A stretch of DNA of 64,000 bases. Source: Nitrososphaerota archaeon (GTDB taxonomy: Archaea; Thermoproteota; Nitrososphaeria; Nitrososphaerales; Gagatemarchaeaceae). Location: assembly GCA_016200045.1 (NCBI GenBank), contig JACQFN010000016.1, forward strand, positions 124,001 through 188,000, read 5' to 3'. A program made the translations under genes and the position numbers. How positions within the stretch are numbered: position 1 is the stretch's first letter; each line of letters begins with the position of its first letter. Positions 47,951-56,554 of this stretch are shown here, piece by piece. The notes beneath the pieces were generated by a model, which was not told where the DNA came from, searched no databases, and worked only from the letters and a program-made list of their open reading frames with translations.

Positions 47951-49606
47951 ATGCAGAAGCACGTAATTCGCGCCCCGAGGGGACTCCAGCTCTCCTGCAA
48001 AGGATGGCATCAGGAAGCAGCCCTGCGGATGCTGATGAACAATCTCGACCCAGAGGTGGCGAAGGACCCCGAACACCTAATCGTCTATGGGGGGACGGGG
48101 AAGGCCGCGAGGAGCTGGCCGGCGTACGACGCTATAGTGAAGTCACTGAAGAGCCTCGAGAACGATGAGACCCTCCTCGTCCAATCGGGAAAGCCCGTAG
48201 GGATTTTCAAGACGTCTCTTGGTGCTCCAAGGGTCCTGATTTCGAACGCCATGCTGGTGCCGAAGTGGGCGGACTGGAGGTACTTCAGAGAGCTCGAAGA
48301 GAGGGGACTCACCATGTACGGCCAGATGACAGCGGGAAGCTGGATGTACATCGGGACGCAGGGAATACTCCAGGGGACTTACGAAACTCTCGCGGCGGCC
48401 GCCTCGAGGCACTTTCGAGGCTCCCTGAAGGGGAGGGTGGTCCTGACCTCTGGGCTCGGAGAGATGGGCGGTGCCCAGCCGCTCGCGGTGACCATGAACG
48501 AAGGGGTGGCCCTCGTCGTCGAAGCCGACAGGAAGGCCATCGAAAGGAGGCTCGCAAAGGGGTATTGCGACAAGCTGATTGAGGACACGAAAGACGCAGT
48601 CGAAGCTGCCCTTGCGGCCGCCAGAGCAGGTACGCCGCTTTCCATCGCCCTCCTCGGAAACTCGGCCGAAGTCCTGCCCCAGCTGTCCGAATCCGGCTTC
48701 AAGCCTGATGTCGTGACCGACCAGACGGCCGCGCACGACCCCTTGGCTGGATACATCCCCGAGGGCCTGAGCATCGAGGAGGCTGCTAGCCTGCGCGCCT
48801 CGAACCCCGACGAGTACATCCACAGGTCGACGGGATCCATTGCAAAGCACGTCCGAGCCATGCTGAAGTTCCAGGAACACGGGGCGGTGACCTTTGAATA
48901 CGGCAACAACATCAGGAAGGTAGCGAAGGACGCAGGTGTAGGAGACGCGTTCAAGATCCCAGGGTTCGTCCCGGAGTACATCCGGCCCCTGTTCTGCGAA
49001 GGCCGCGGCCCTTTCCGATGGGTCGCGCTTTCAGGCGACAAGGAGGACATCTACGCCACGGACGAGGTCGTCACAAGGGAGTTTTCAGAGAACAAGTCTC
49101 TGGTTAGATGGATAACAAAGGCACACAGCTTGGTGAGGTTTCAGGGGCTCCCAGCCAGGGTGTGCTGGCTCGGGTACGGGGAGCGGGCGAAGTTCGGAAA
49201 GATAATCAACGCCATGGTCCGCAAGGGGGAGATATCAGCTCCAATCGTCATCGGGAGGGACCATCTCGACTCCGGCTCGGTGGCCTCGCCCTTCAGGGAG
49301 ACGGAAGCGATGAAAGACGGATCGGACGCAATAGCAGACTGGCCGATCCTGAACGGGCTCCTGAACGCGGTCTCTGGCGCCTCCTGGGTCTCCGTTCATC
49401 ACGGAGGGGGCGTGGGGATCGGATATTCCATCCATGCCGGACTGGCCGTGCTCGCAGACGGCTCTCCAGAGGCTGACTCCAGGATTGCTATCTCGCTGAC
49501 GAACGACCCAGGCACAGGGGTCGCACGGCATGCCGACGCGGGGTACGAGGAAGCCGTGAAGACCGCTAGGACGAAGGGAGTCAAGATCCCGATGCTTTCG
49601 GACTGA
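47951..49606 (+). CDS. hutU: Urocanate hydratase
   Basis: A 551-residue NAD+-dependent urocanase making imidazolone propionate, the second step of the hut pathway. Features: [34 protein letters not shown] at the N-terminus (split here by family-typical residues), [28 protein letters not shown] and [15 protein letters not shown]; the catalytic Cys is expected in the [10 protein letters not shown] segment. I chose ATG 47951, which matches the family N-terminus and the TATA spacing. The 3' end overlaps convergent dedA by 26 bp. Confidence 0.95.
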   Translation: MQKHVIRAPRGLQLSCKGWHQEAALRMLMNNLDPEVAKDPEHLIVYGGTGKAARSWPAYDAIVKSLKSLENDETLLVQSGKPVGIFKTSLGAPRVLISNAMLVPKWADWRYFRELEERGLTMYGQMTAGSWMYIGTQGILQGTYETLAAAASRHFRGSLKGRVVLTSGLGEMGGAQPLAVTMNEGVALVVEADRKAIERRLAKGYCDKLIEDTKDAVEAALAAARAGTPLSIALLGNSAEVLPQLSESGFKPDVVTDQTAAHDPLAGYIPEGLSIEEAASLRASNPDEYIHRSTGSIAKHVRAMLKFQEHGAVTFEYGNNIRKVAKDAGVGDAFKIPGFVPEYIRPLFCEGRGPFRWVALSGDKEDIYATDEVVTREFSENKSLVRWITKAHSLVRFQGLPARVCWLGYGERAKFGKIINAMVRKGEISAPIVIGRDHLDSGSVASPFRETEAMKDGSDAIADWPILNGLLNAVSGASWVSVHHGGGVGIGYSIHAGLAVLADGSPEADSRIAISLTNDPGTGVARHADAGYEEAVKTARTKGVKIPMLSD

Positions 49607-50369
49607 GCGCTTCCTTCACTCCAAGAATTCGATCAGATCCTACAGCGAAGTACACCAGGTAACCCAAGGCGATTCCTGCTATTGCTAATGAGAATCCGTC
49701 AACAACTACGTTCTCGCCAGTCCCCGCGCAGACGCCAGTGAGGTACTGACCCGCCGCAAACCCGGCGTAGAGCAGTATTCCGTTCCATACTGCGCAACCG
49801 GCGAGCGTCATCAGGACGAACGACCTCAACCTCATCCGGAACAACCCGGCAGGGAAGGAGATCAGGGCCCTCACCAGCGGGACGAACCTCGCTGCGAAGA
49901 CCGTCCATTGCCCCGACCTCTCGAACCAACTCTCGGCCCTGTCGAGGTCAGCCGGGTTGAGCCTGAAGATTTTGATGACTCTCGACACGAACGGCCTCCC
50001 CAGGACGAAGGCAAGGTAGTAGTCGATTAGAGCGCCAGCCAGCGCCGCCGCCGTACTCACCCCGAGAGCAAGGGGAAGGCTGCTCAGCGCGCCTTCGTAC
50101 ACCAGGGCCCCGGCGATGGGCAGGATCAGCTCGCTCGGGATGGGTGCGGACGCGCTTTCAGCTGTCATCAGCAGAAAGAGGCTTAGGTAACCGTAGGACT
50201 TCATGAAATCCGCCAGGCTCCCGGACGAGAGCAAGCTCGTCCCGCCGCAGAACCAGCCCGCGAAAGGGAGGGTCACCCAATGGGTGAGCTGGATGACCGC
50301 AGTCACCAAAACCAGGATTGCAGCTACGGCGAGATATCTGTTCCGGGGAACCAGCTGCCTCTTTTCCAA
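49581..50369 (-). CDS. DedA-family membrane protein
   Basis: About 262 residues from TTG 50369; upstream residues in the same frame are antisense to the HMG-CoA reductase gene. The DedA core is visible: [15 protein letters not shown] (conserved PxPSE near the re-entrant helix), then [14 protein letters not shown] and [22 protein letters not shown], with the F-x-R-x3-P-x-R-A motif. Members are implicated in lipid scrambling or proton-dependent transport. A C-terminal extension has two further helices. Confidence 0.85.
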   Translation of the reverse strand: MEKRQLVPRNRYLAVAAILVLVTAVIQLTHWVTLPFAGWFCGGTSLLSSGSLADFMKSYGYLSLFLLMTAESASAPIPSELILPIAGALVYEGALSSLPLALGVSTAAALAGALIDYYLAFVLGRPFVSRVIKIFRLNPADLDRAESWFERSGQWTVFAARFVPLVRALISFPAGLFRMRLRSFVLMTLAGCAVWNGILLYAGFAAGQYLTGVCAGTGENVVVDGFSLAIAGIALGYLVYFAVGSDRILGVKEALSPKASGS

Positions 50370-50413
50370 GTCAGGGTCGCCTTCCGGGGTGCGCGTAAAA
50401 GACTTCAGGAGCT

Positions 50414-51685
50414 TCAGCCGCTCTTCTGGAGCTCGGCGAGAATCTCCTTCGCCCGGTCCATCCTTATCCTCTTCTCCTGAACCATCTTTTCGGCCACCTC
50501 GTCGACCCACTTCCCTGTGGCGCCCGCCGCGACCGCGATGTTCCTCGAATGTAGCCTCATGTGTCCCCGCTGGATCCCCTCGCTGCTCAGAGCCCTTAGC
50601 GCGGCGAAGTTCTGGGCGAGCCCTACGGCACCCATGACCTCCGCAAGCTCCGTGGCTGTCTTCACTCCTACGATCTTGATCGCCGCCTTTGCCGACGGGT
50701 GAGTCTTGGACGCCCCTCCGACCAGCCCGACCGCCATAGGCATCTCCAGCCTCCCCACGAGGTCTCCTGCGGCGTTCTTCTCCCAGACTGTAAGCGGCTT
50801 GTACTTGCCGCTCCTCGAGGCGTAGCTGTGCGCGCCGGCCTCCAGCGCCCTGATGTCCTGCCCGCAGGCGATGGCAACCGCAATCACCCCGTTCATTATC
50901 CCCTTGTTGTGGGTCGCGCACCTGTAAGGGTCGGCGTCGGCGAAGGCGTACGCATACACTATCCCGTCCACGACCTCCTCTCCTCCTATGGTCTCCCTGT
51001 CGAAGACCGCGCTTGCCCGGACCAGGCGCCGGTCGGCCAAATTGGAGATTATCCTGAGGAAGACCCTCCCTCCTGTCATCTGTTCGAGCATCGGCGCGAC
51101 GGCTTCAGCCATCGTGTTGACGGCGTTGGCGCCCATCGCGTCCCCCGTGTTCACGATCAGCTCCACGATGACCATCGGCCCCTTTATCGTCGAAATGACC
51201 TTAACGTTGAGGTCCTTTGCGCCTCCCCCCAGAGAGACCAGCAACGGGTCTTGGTCGTTGGCCTTCTTCAGCACTTCATCTCTTCTCGAGAGAATTGTTT
51301 CCTTTGCCTTTGGTGGATCCGGTGTCCCTGTGAGCTGTATCTGTCCGATCATCACGGGGCCAGTGTTGGTTACTGTGAACCCGCCCTTGACCCGTGCCAT
51401 CTTCGCCGCATTGCTCGCTGCGGCGACCACGGAAGGCTCTTCGAGCGCCATAGGGACAATGTAGTCTCTTTCGTTGATTCTGAAGTTCATGGCCACCCCC
51501 ATCGGAATCGTAAGTCCCCCGATCACGTTCTCGATCATCCTGTCGGCGACGTCGTGAGGGAGGCCGCCCGTGTTCGCTATCGCTGCCGCTTCCTCATCGG
51601 TCAGGTCTGCGAGTTTCTTCACAAGGTCCATCCTCTCCTCCATGGAGAGCTTGTAGAACCCCTGAATCTCCGAGCTTCCCTTCAA
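50414..51685 (-). CDS. hmgA: HMG-CoA reductase, class II-like
   Basis: A 423-residue 3-hydroxy-3-methylglutaryl-CoA reductase for the mevalonate step of archaeal lipid synthesis. Blocks: GFYKLSMEERMDLV, NTGGLPHDVADRMIENVIGG, ALEEPSVVAAAS (catalytic Glu), FADADPYRCATHNKG (catalytic Asp/Lys region) and the C-terminal catalytic His near QRGHMRLHSRNIA. The N-terminal organisation and GGLP/MIENVIG pattern are those of class II enzymes (Pseudomonas mevalonii, Archaeoglobus, Thermoplasmata). TATA-like GATTAAATAG lies about 32 bp upstream. Confidence 0.92.
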   Translation of the reverse strand: MKGSSEIQGFYKLSMEERMDLVKKLADLTDEEAAAIANTGGLPHDVADRMIENVIGGLTIPMGVAMNFRINERDYIVPMALEEPSVVAAASNAAKMARVKGGFTVTNTGPVMIGQIQLTGTPDPPKAKETILSRRDEVLKKANDQDPLLVSLGGGAKDLNVKVISTIKGPMVIVELIVNTGDAMGANAVNTMAEAVAPMLEQMTGGRVFLRIISNLADRRLVRASAVFDRETIGGEEVVDGIVYAYAFADADPYRCATHNKGIMNGVIAVAIACGQDIRALEAGAHSYASRSGKYKPLTVWEKNAAGDLVGRLEMPMAVGLVGGASKTHPSAKAAIKIVGVKTATELAEVMGAVGLAQNFAALRALSSEGIQRGHMRLHSRNIAVAAGATGKWVDEVAEKMVQEKRIRMDRAKEILAELQKSG

Positions 51686-51742
51686 AGTCGTCCTTTGCGT
51701 TGCTCCAACTTGGCTATTTAATCGAAGCGCAGCACGGAACTG

Positions 51743-52045
51743 TCAAGATAACGACTCACCGAGTTCTCCGTCAAGCGTCGGCTCATGCTTCTTGCTCGCG
51801 TTCTGAATGACGGTGAGCATTGGGTTGGGCCCTTCAATCCTGATGCCCGCCGCTTCGGCAGGGGTCTTTCCTCCAAGCCCTTCGTGGGGTCGGAAGTAGT
51901 TATGGGAGACCTGCATCCCGCCGATGACGGGCGAGTCCTCCCGCTTGAGGCCCAGCATTGCCTTCTCTCTGTCCCTGACCTCTCCGTTCATGCGCTCCAT
52001 CTTGTTCTTGTGGACTTGGCCGCCGCCCCGACGCCGAAACTTTCC
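51743..52045 (-). pseudogene. C-terminal remnant of an IS6-like DDE transposase
   Basis: About 100 codons, of which the ATG at 52000 begins MERMNGEVRDREKAMLGLK, then SPVIGGMQVSHNYFRPHEGL, GKTPAEAAGI and PNPMLTVIQNAS. This is the last part of the catalytic domain and the C-terminal tail (final Glu of DDE in NGEVRDREK). The rest of the transposase is absent, no terminal repeats are evident here, and the fragment stops 47 bp before tRNA-Val(GAC). The tail is related to that in the 4-kb element. Confidence 0.75.
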
Positions 52046-52091
52046 AATCGACGCAAAGATAATAGGCGGACACGGAGGCCGTCCGAATCTC

Positions 52092-52214
52092 GGGCCGGTC
52101 GTCTAGCATGGTTTGGACGTCAGGCACTGCCCGTCAAGCTCTGACACCAGCTGGCAGGAGACGGCGAAACGCGGACGCGCGCCAAGGTCGGCGGTTCAAA
52201 TCCGCCCCGGCCCA
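52092..52214 (+). tRNA. tRNA-Val(GAC) with three mini-introns
   Basis: The acceptor GGGCCGG pairs with CCGGCCC, discriminator A, and CCA follows in the DNA (52215-52217). D-arm GTC/GAC; T-arm GGCGG-TTCAAAT-CCGCC. Removing 52122-52137 (16 nt), 52146-52160 (15 nt) and 52169-52185 (17 nt) gives a 75-nt tRNA with anticodon stem TCGCT/GGCGA (one U-G) and loop CTGACAC. Each intron has a BHB: GACG/CGTC, TCTG/CAGG and GGCG/CGCC central helices with 3-nt bulges and inner helices of 2-3 bp. The junctions are 28/29, 36/37 and 44/45; the outer two are the same positions as in tRNA-Val(TAC). TATA-like AAGATAATAG lies about 30 bp upstream. Confidence 0.92.
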
Positions 52215-52251
52215 CCAATCAACCCTTAATACCGCGGACAGGGCCTCCGTC

Positions 52252-52707
52252 GTGATAGCAACGAACCGGCCCCTGGTCGCCTTGTCGATCTTCCTAATCA
52301 TCTCCGGGGCTCTCTTCGGGGGTTATGCCGTATCCGCGATAGGGCTCATACTCTTCATGGTGGCAGTGGCGTCCGGCTCGAGGATCCCCCGGACAACGGT
52401 CCCTTCCGGCTCAACGACCCTTCCGCCAGGCAGGGTCGCTCCTCCCCAAAGGATCATTCCGAAAGTGGAGACTTCCTTCCTGGCTCCTCCGCCCGCATCT
52501 TCTCCCTCGGCCCCTTCCCCGGCCCCCTTCCAGAAGGAGGACACCTACACTGGTGCGCTCTTTCCGACTTCGATCTTTCCTGCGCTCTCCCCGATGCAGT
52601 CGCCGTCGACGCGACTCCCGCCGGAGAGGCCGGGCCAGGCTGGTGAAAGAGACCAGCTCTTGGAATTCGGTGCAATCATCGCCTTTCTGAAGCTCGCTTT
52701 CGGTTAG
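52252..52707 (+). CDS. Small membrane protein with Pro/Ser-rich tail
   Basis: A 151-residue protein from GTG 52252. Two adjacent hydrophobic helices (VALSIFLIISGALFGG and VSAIGLILFMVAVASG, residues 8-42) precede a long Pro/Ser/Thr-rich low-complexity tail and a final helix LLEFGAIIAFLKLAFG. The frame is open upstream but runs through the tRNA gene, so the GTG with TATA-like CCTTAATACC about 27 bp before it is the likely leaderless start. No family recognised. It overlaps convergent htpX by 4 bp. Confidence 0.6.
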   Translation: MIATNRPLVALSIFLIISGALFGGYAVSAIGLILFMVAVASGSRIPRTTVPSGSTTLPPGRVAPPQRIIPKVETSFLAPPPASSPSAPSPAPFQKEDTYTGALFPTSIFPALSPMQSPSTRLPPERPGQAGERDQLLEFGAIIAFLKLAFG

Positions 52708-53609
52708 GGGATGTACAGGTTCATTTCTCTGGCGACCTTCTTCAGACGCTCGATCCTGTGAGGCATCGAAGGGTGCGTCGAGAACAGCTCTACGAGCGAG
52801 CTCCCCCTGAAGGGGTTCACTATCCACAGGGATGCCGTGGCCGGAGAGGGACCGCGCCCTGCCGTCCCGGAGATCGGCCTCAACTTCGCCTTGTCCGATA
52901 TCTTCTGGAGGGCTGTAATCAGGGCCCCCGGCTCACGAGTGAGCTTCGCCCCGTACTCATCGGCGTTGTATTCGTCCCCCCTGCTTATTCCGAGCTGGAT
53001 GAACGTGGCTCCAAGAGGGACCAGTATTATCGCCAGGATCAACAGCACCGGGTTCCCTCCCCTGTTCCTGTTGTTCCCGCCCCCGAACCAGATCGACCAC
53101 ATAGCGATGTTGCCGATGTAGGAAATCGCCCCTGCCATGGTGGCGGCGACGCTCGACATCAACACGTCTCGATGGACGACATGCCCGATTTCGTGCCCAA
53201 TGACCGCCTCCAGCTCCTCCGGAGTGAGGGTCTGGAGTATGCTGGACGTAGCGCAGACCACGGCCTTGTTCGGTCCCCTTCCGGTCGCGAACGCGTTCGG
53301 CTGAGGCGAGTCCACTATCCCGACCCTTGGCATGGGTATCCCCGCCTTGTTGGCTACGTTGCGGACGGCGCGGAACAGGGCGGGGCTCTCGTTCTCCTGG
53401 ATGATCTTCGCCCTGCTCATCCTGATCACGAGGGAGTCGCTGAAGTAATACGAAGCGAAATTGAATATTGCAGCGAAGGCGAGCGCCGCCCCCATCACCC
53501 CAATCGGGTTGCCGAAGAAATACACCCCTACGACATACCCTATCGCGAGCAGGAGGGCCGTCAGCACCACAAACAGGAGGGCGATCTTCGCGTACACCGT
53601 TGCTGTCAA
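52704..53609 (-). CDS. htpX: HtpX-family membrane metalloprotease (M48)
   Basis: A 301-residue membrane protease. It has two N-terminal helices (residues 7-55) and the zinc motif HEIGHVVHRD (near residue 140), with the third ligand in EYNADEYGA. Two further helices lie between these (about 160-205). HtpX degrades misfolded membrane proteins under stress. TTG 53609 gives LTATVYAKIALLFVV as the start. Further in-frame upstream sequence runs into the hsp20 promoter and is not protein-like. It is divergent from hsp20; the shared gap has TATA-like boxes on both strands. Confidence 0.92.
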   Translation of the reverse strand: MTATVYAKIALLFVVLTALLLAIGYVVGVYFFGNPIGVMGAALAFAAIFNFASYYFSDSLVIRMSRAKIIQENESPALFRAVRNVANKAGIPMPRVGIVDSPQPNAFATGRGPNKAVVCATSSILQTLTPEELEAVIGHEIGHVVHRDVLMSSVAATMAGAISYIGNIAMWSIWFGGGNNRNRGGNPVLLILAIILVPLGATFIQLGISRGDEYNADEYGAKLTREPGALITALQKISDKAKLRPISGTAGRGPSPATASLWIVNPFRGSSLVELFSTHPSMPHRIERLKKVAREMNLYIP

Positions 53610-53714
53610 ATTCCGTTCAGACCTGACGCCAGGCGCCCCGCGTAAATACTTTGCTTCGATAATCCGACCGAAAGAATAAAATTCCTCCAACACTCGCTCG
53701 CAACAGACCAGATT

Positions 53715-54314
53715 TTGGAAGACGACAGCGAAAACGACGACTGGAGCTCGAGGCGCCGAAGAGGGTACCCGTTCGGGCCCTGGGCGTTCCCCGACATCGA
53801 TGAAATGATGAAGGAGATGGAAAAGGCGTTTTCGCAACAGTTCAAGGAGCTTGAGAAGGGCATCCCCAAGAACCTGGTCCGTGAGAGCAAGGCCCCGGAC
53901 GGGAGTGTGAAGAAGGAGATTGGGCCCATCGTGTATGGATACTCGGTGACGATCGGTCCCGACGGCAAGCCGGTCGTGAGGGAGTTCGGCAACGTCAGGA
54001 AGGGAGAGGGGAGGCCCTGGAAGGAGATACAGGACAAGAGGGAGCCGCTGATAGACGTGGTGAGCTCAGAGAAGGAGGTCCGCGTGATCGCCGAGATGCC
54101 CGGGGTGAGCAAGGAGGACATCAATGTGACTGTCAACGAGAAGTCCCTGATCATCTCCGTCGAGCGAGATGAGAGAAGGTACTACAAGGAGCTGGACCTC
54201 CCCGGCGTGGTGGACCCGAAGGGTGCGAAGTCGTCCTACAACAACGGGGTCCTAGAAGTGACTATCCCGCTGAAGTCCCCCGGCCTGCCGGGGACCCGAC
54301 TCAAGGTCGAGTAG
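53715..54314 (+). CDS. hsp20: Small heat shock protein (Hsp20/alpha-crystallin)
   Basis: A 199-residue small heat shock protein. The N-terminal region is acidic then Arg-rich (SENDDWSSRRRRGYPFGPW), followed by a helical DIDEMMKEMEKAF segment. A linker follows, and the alpha-crystallin domain spans about 115-190 (PLIDVVSSEKEVRVIAEMPGVSKEDI...NNGVLEVTIPL), with the A-x-x-x-n-G-V-L motif. ATP-independent holdase. TTG start at 53715, following AAAGAATAAAAT about 35 bp upstream. It forms a divergent stress pair with htpX. Confidence 0.92.
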   Translation: MEDDSENDDWSSRRRRGYPFGPWAFPDIDEMMKEMEKAFSQQFKELEKGIPKNLVRESKAPDGSVKKEIGPIVYGYSVTIGPDGKPVVREFGNVRKGEGRPWKEIQDKREPLIDVVSSEKEVRVIAEMPGVSKEDINVTVNEKSLIISVERDERRYYKELDLPGVVDPKGAKSSYNNGVLEVTIPLKSPGLPGTRLKVE

Positions 54315-54315
54315 A

Positions 54316-54777
54316 CTACTGGTACGGGCCGCCGCCCTCAATTCCTTCCTTGTACCTGGCCATCGCGTTGAAGGTCGGCTCGCGAAAGTTCTGCTTCTCG
54401 GCCAGCGTCCGCGCGATGTCGCCTGTGGTGGCGATCCCTGCCAACGCGCCGCTAGGGTCGATCACGACCAGCCTCCTGACCCGATACTCTGCCATGAGCT
54501 CTGCAGCCTGGACAATGGTCGCCGTGGGGGCGATTGTTATGAGCGGGGTGGACATTATGTCCCTGACCAGGACCTTGTTCGGGTCTACGGCGTCGGCGAG
54601 CACCTTCGAGACGAGGTCACGCTCTGTCACTATGCCTATCGGGGCGTCATTCTGGATGATCACCGCGCTGCTTACCCCTCTCTTCGCCATCATCTTTGCG
54701 CATTCCTTGGCGGTCGCGTCGAGGTCGATCGTCACGACTTTTGGCGTCATGATGTCTGAGACTGTCTGAGCGGGCAC
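54316..54777 (-). CDS. Tandem CBS-domain protein
   Basis: A 153-residue protein consisting of two CBS domains: VSDIMTPKVVTIDLDATAKEC...VIIQNDAPIGIVTERDLV, and VRDIMSTPLITIAPTATIVQA...VVIDPSGALAGIATTGDIA. Such pairs bind adenine nucleotides and regulate partners. The short C-terminal tail has no catalytic domain, so it is a stand-alone sensor of unknown partner. GTG start at 54777. Convergent with hsp20 (1-bp gap). Confidence 0.88.
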   Translation of the reverse strand: MPAQTVSDIMTPKVVTIDLDATAKECAKMMAKRGVSSAVIIQNDAPIGIVTERDLVSKVLADAVDPNKVLVRDIMSTPLITIAPTATIVQAAELMAEYRVRRLVVIDPSGALAGIATTGDIARTLAEKQNFREPTFNAMARYKEGIEGGGPYQ

Positions 54778-54831
54778 GATGTCTCAACGGAGATTACGCT
54801 AATATATCATTTGAGGGACCGGCCGAAACGA

Positions 54832-55761
54832 ATGGGCGCACCTGTGGTCAGAGTCGAGGGCCTCGTCAAGCGGTACGGCGGGGCTACGGCCTTGGACGGG
54901 GTCTCCTTCGAGGTCGGAAAGGGGGAGGTCTTCGGGTTGTTGGGTCCAAACGGCGCAGGAAAGACGACGACAGTCGAGATACTCGAAGGGGTCAGGGCGA
55001 AGACGGCCGGCGTGGCGACCGTCCTCGGCGAAGACCCGTCCGACCTGAAGAGGGGCAGGTCGGTCAAGCGGAAGATGGGGGTCCTCCCGCAGGACTTCAG
55101 CGCGTTCGCGAGGCTTACTGTAAGGGAGAACCTGGAGTTCTTCGCCGGGATTTACGACAGTCCGGTCAATGTCCCCGAGCTGATAGGTCTTCTCAAACTC
55201 GAGGAGGATTCGCAAAAGAGGTTCGCGCTCCTCTCCGGCGGGTCGAAACAGCGTGTGGGGGTGGCCGCGGCGCTGGTAAACGACCCCGAAATCGTGTTCC
55301 TTGATGAACCTACCATCGGGCTCGACCCCGAGGCAAGGCGCGCAACCTGGAAAGTGATCAGCGACTTGAAGGACCGGGGCAAGACGGTGGTGCTGACTAC
55401 TCACTACATGGACGAGGCAGAGAAGCTCTCGGACAGGATAGGCATCCTCGTCAAGGGGAAACTGGCGGTCCTCGGCTCCCCGGCCGAACTGATCGGGAGA
55501 TTCGGGGGAAGCAAGACGATTGTTTTCAAGAACGGAGGAGACGCAGTATTCGGGACCCTCAGGCGGTTCTTCGACGGCGCCACGATGGAGGGACAGGACG
55601 TGGTGCTTCCGTTCGAAAACCTGAGGGACCTCGACGTGGCGATGGGGGCGCTCGTCGGCAGGGGGCTCGATTCTGACGTCGCGCTGCGGCAGCCCACCCT
55701 GGAGGAAGTGTTCCTCCGGTTCGCAGGGTTCCGGATGACCGAGAGCGGTGACGCCGTTTGA
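54832..55761 (+). CDS. ABC transporter ATP-binding protein
   Basis: A 309-residue ATPase of the multidrug/antibiotic exporter (ABC-2) type. Walker A GPNGAGKTT, Q-loop LPQDFSAF, signature LSGGSKQRVGVA, Walker B IVFLDEPTIGLDPEA and H-loop TTHYMDEAE are all present. The C-terminal 80 residues are the usual DUF4162-like extension. ATG 54832 is preferred over TTG 54811, because MGAPVVRVEGLVKRYG is the family start. It overlaps the permease gene by 4 bp. Confidence 0.93.
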   Translation: MGAPVVRVEGLVKRYGGATALDGVSFEVGKGEVFGLLGPNGAGKTTTVEILEGVRAKTAGVATVLGEDPSDLKRGRSVKRKMGVLPQDFSAFARLTVRENLEFFAGIYDSPVNVPELIGLLKLEEDSQKRFALLSGGSKQRVGVAAALVNDPEIVFLDEPTIGLDPEARRATWKVISDLKDRGKTVVLTTHYMDEAEKLSDRIGILVKGKLAVLGSPAELIGRFGGSKTIVFKNGGDAVFGTLRRFFDGATMEGQDVVLPFENLRDLDVAMGALVGRGLDSDVALRQPTLEEVFLRFAGFRMTESGDAV

Positions 55762-56498
55762 AGCTGGTAGTCGTATTCAAGGCGGTGACGAGGAACTGGC
55801 TAAGGAGCCGGAGCGGCCTGTTCTTCAGCTTCCTCTTCCCCGTCTTGCTGCTTCTGCTTTTGGCAAGCGTGTCGTCGACCCCGGGGGTCCCGGGACCCGC
55901 CGGGTTGGGGGCAGGGTATTACGTCGCGAGCGTTACCGCAGCCTTCGTGATGACCAACGGGGTGATCGGCCTGACGAACGTGGGTTCTGAGCTCAGGAGG
56001 AACGGGGTGCTGAAGAGGCTCTCTGCGTCCCCCCTTCCAAAATTCGAGTGGCTTCTCGGCAACATACTCAGCCAGGCAGTACTGGCGCTGATCCTGGCGG
56101 GAGTAATGCTCGCCCTCGGAGCCGTCCTCTTTCGCGCCGAGTACCTGGTCAACTTCTTCTCCATCGCCATCCTCGTCATGGGGACTCTCCTTTTCTCAGG
56201 CCTGGGGATGACCCTTGCTGGGGTCATCAAGGACCCTGAGACGGCTTCAGGAGTCGGAAACGCCATCGCCTTTCCGATGATGCTTCTTTCAGGCACCTTC
56301 TGGCCAATCTCTGCGATGCCTGCGTATCTCCAATCGGTCGCCGCGGTGTTGCCCCTGACGTTCTTCTCGGAGGGCCTTCGAGATTCCTTGGTCGTAGCAA
56401 ACTTCCAAATCGCCCTCACCGACCTGGTCGTAGTTACCGCCTTCGCCGTGGCCTTCCTTCTGATCGGGACGGCGACAACCAAGTGGTCGGAACCCTGA
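55758..56498 (+). CDS. ABC-2 type transporter permease
   Basis: A 246-residue permease with six hydrophobic helices. The order matches ABC-2 permeases: LVVVFKAVTRNWLRSRSGLFFSFLFPV at the N-terminus, GVIGLTNVGSELRRNGVLKRLSASPL, and the helix 5 region AFPMMLLSGTFWPISAMP. It couples to the overlapping ATPase gene and probably exports a lipid or drug-like substrate, which cannot be read from sequence. Confidence 0.92.
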   Translation: MKLVVVFKAVTRNWLRSRSGLFFSFLFPVLLLLLLASVSSTPGVPGPAGLGAGYYVASVTAAFVMTNGVIGLTNVGSELRRNGVLKRLSASPLPKFEWLLGNILSQAVLALILAGVMLALGAVLFRAEYLVNFFSIAILVMGTLLFSGLGMTLAGVIKDPETASGVGNAIAFPMMLLSGTFWPISAMPAYLQSVAAVLPLTFFSEGLRDSLVVANFQIALTDLVVVTAFAVAFLLIGTATTKWSEP

Positions 56499-56554
56499 CC
56501 GCTGTCAAGGGCTGCGCAGGTTAATACGCCAAAGCTCGAGGGCGAAGGCCCTCC

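Noticed and set aside
50370-50921. N-terminal extension of the DedA frame to 446 residues
   Set aside because: It lies antisense-frame inside the HMG-CoA reductase gene and is low-complexity and charged. TTG 50369 gives the family length.
51743-52091. Complete insertion sequence beside tRNA-Val(GAC)
   Set aside because: Only the transposase tail is present and no paired terminal repeats or target duplication were seen.
53610-53837. N-terminal extension of htpX
   Set aside because: It crosses the hsp20 promoter and start and lacks HtpX similarity.
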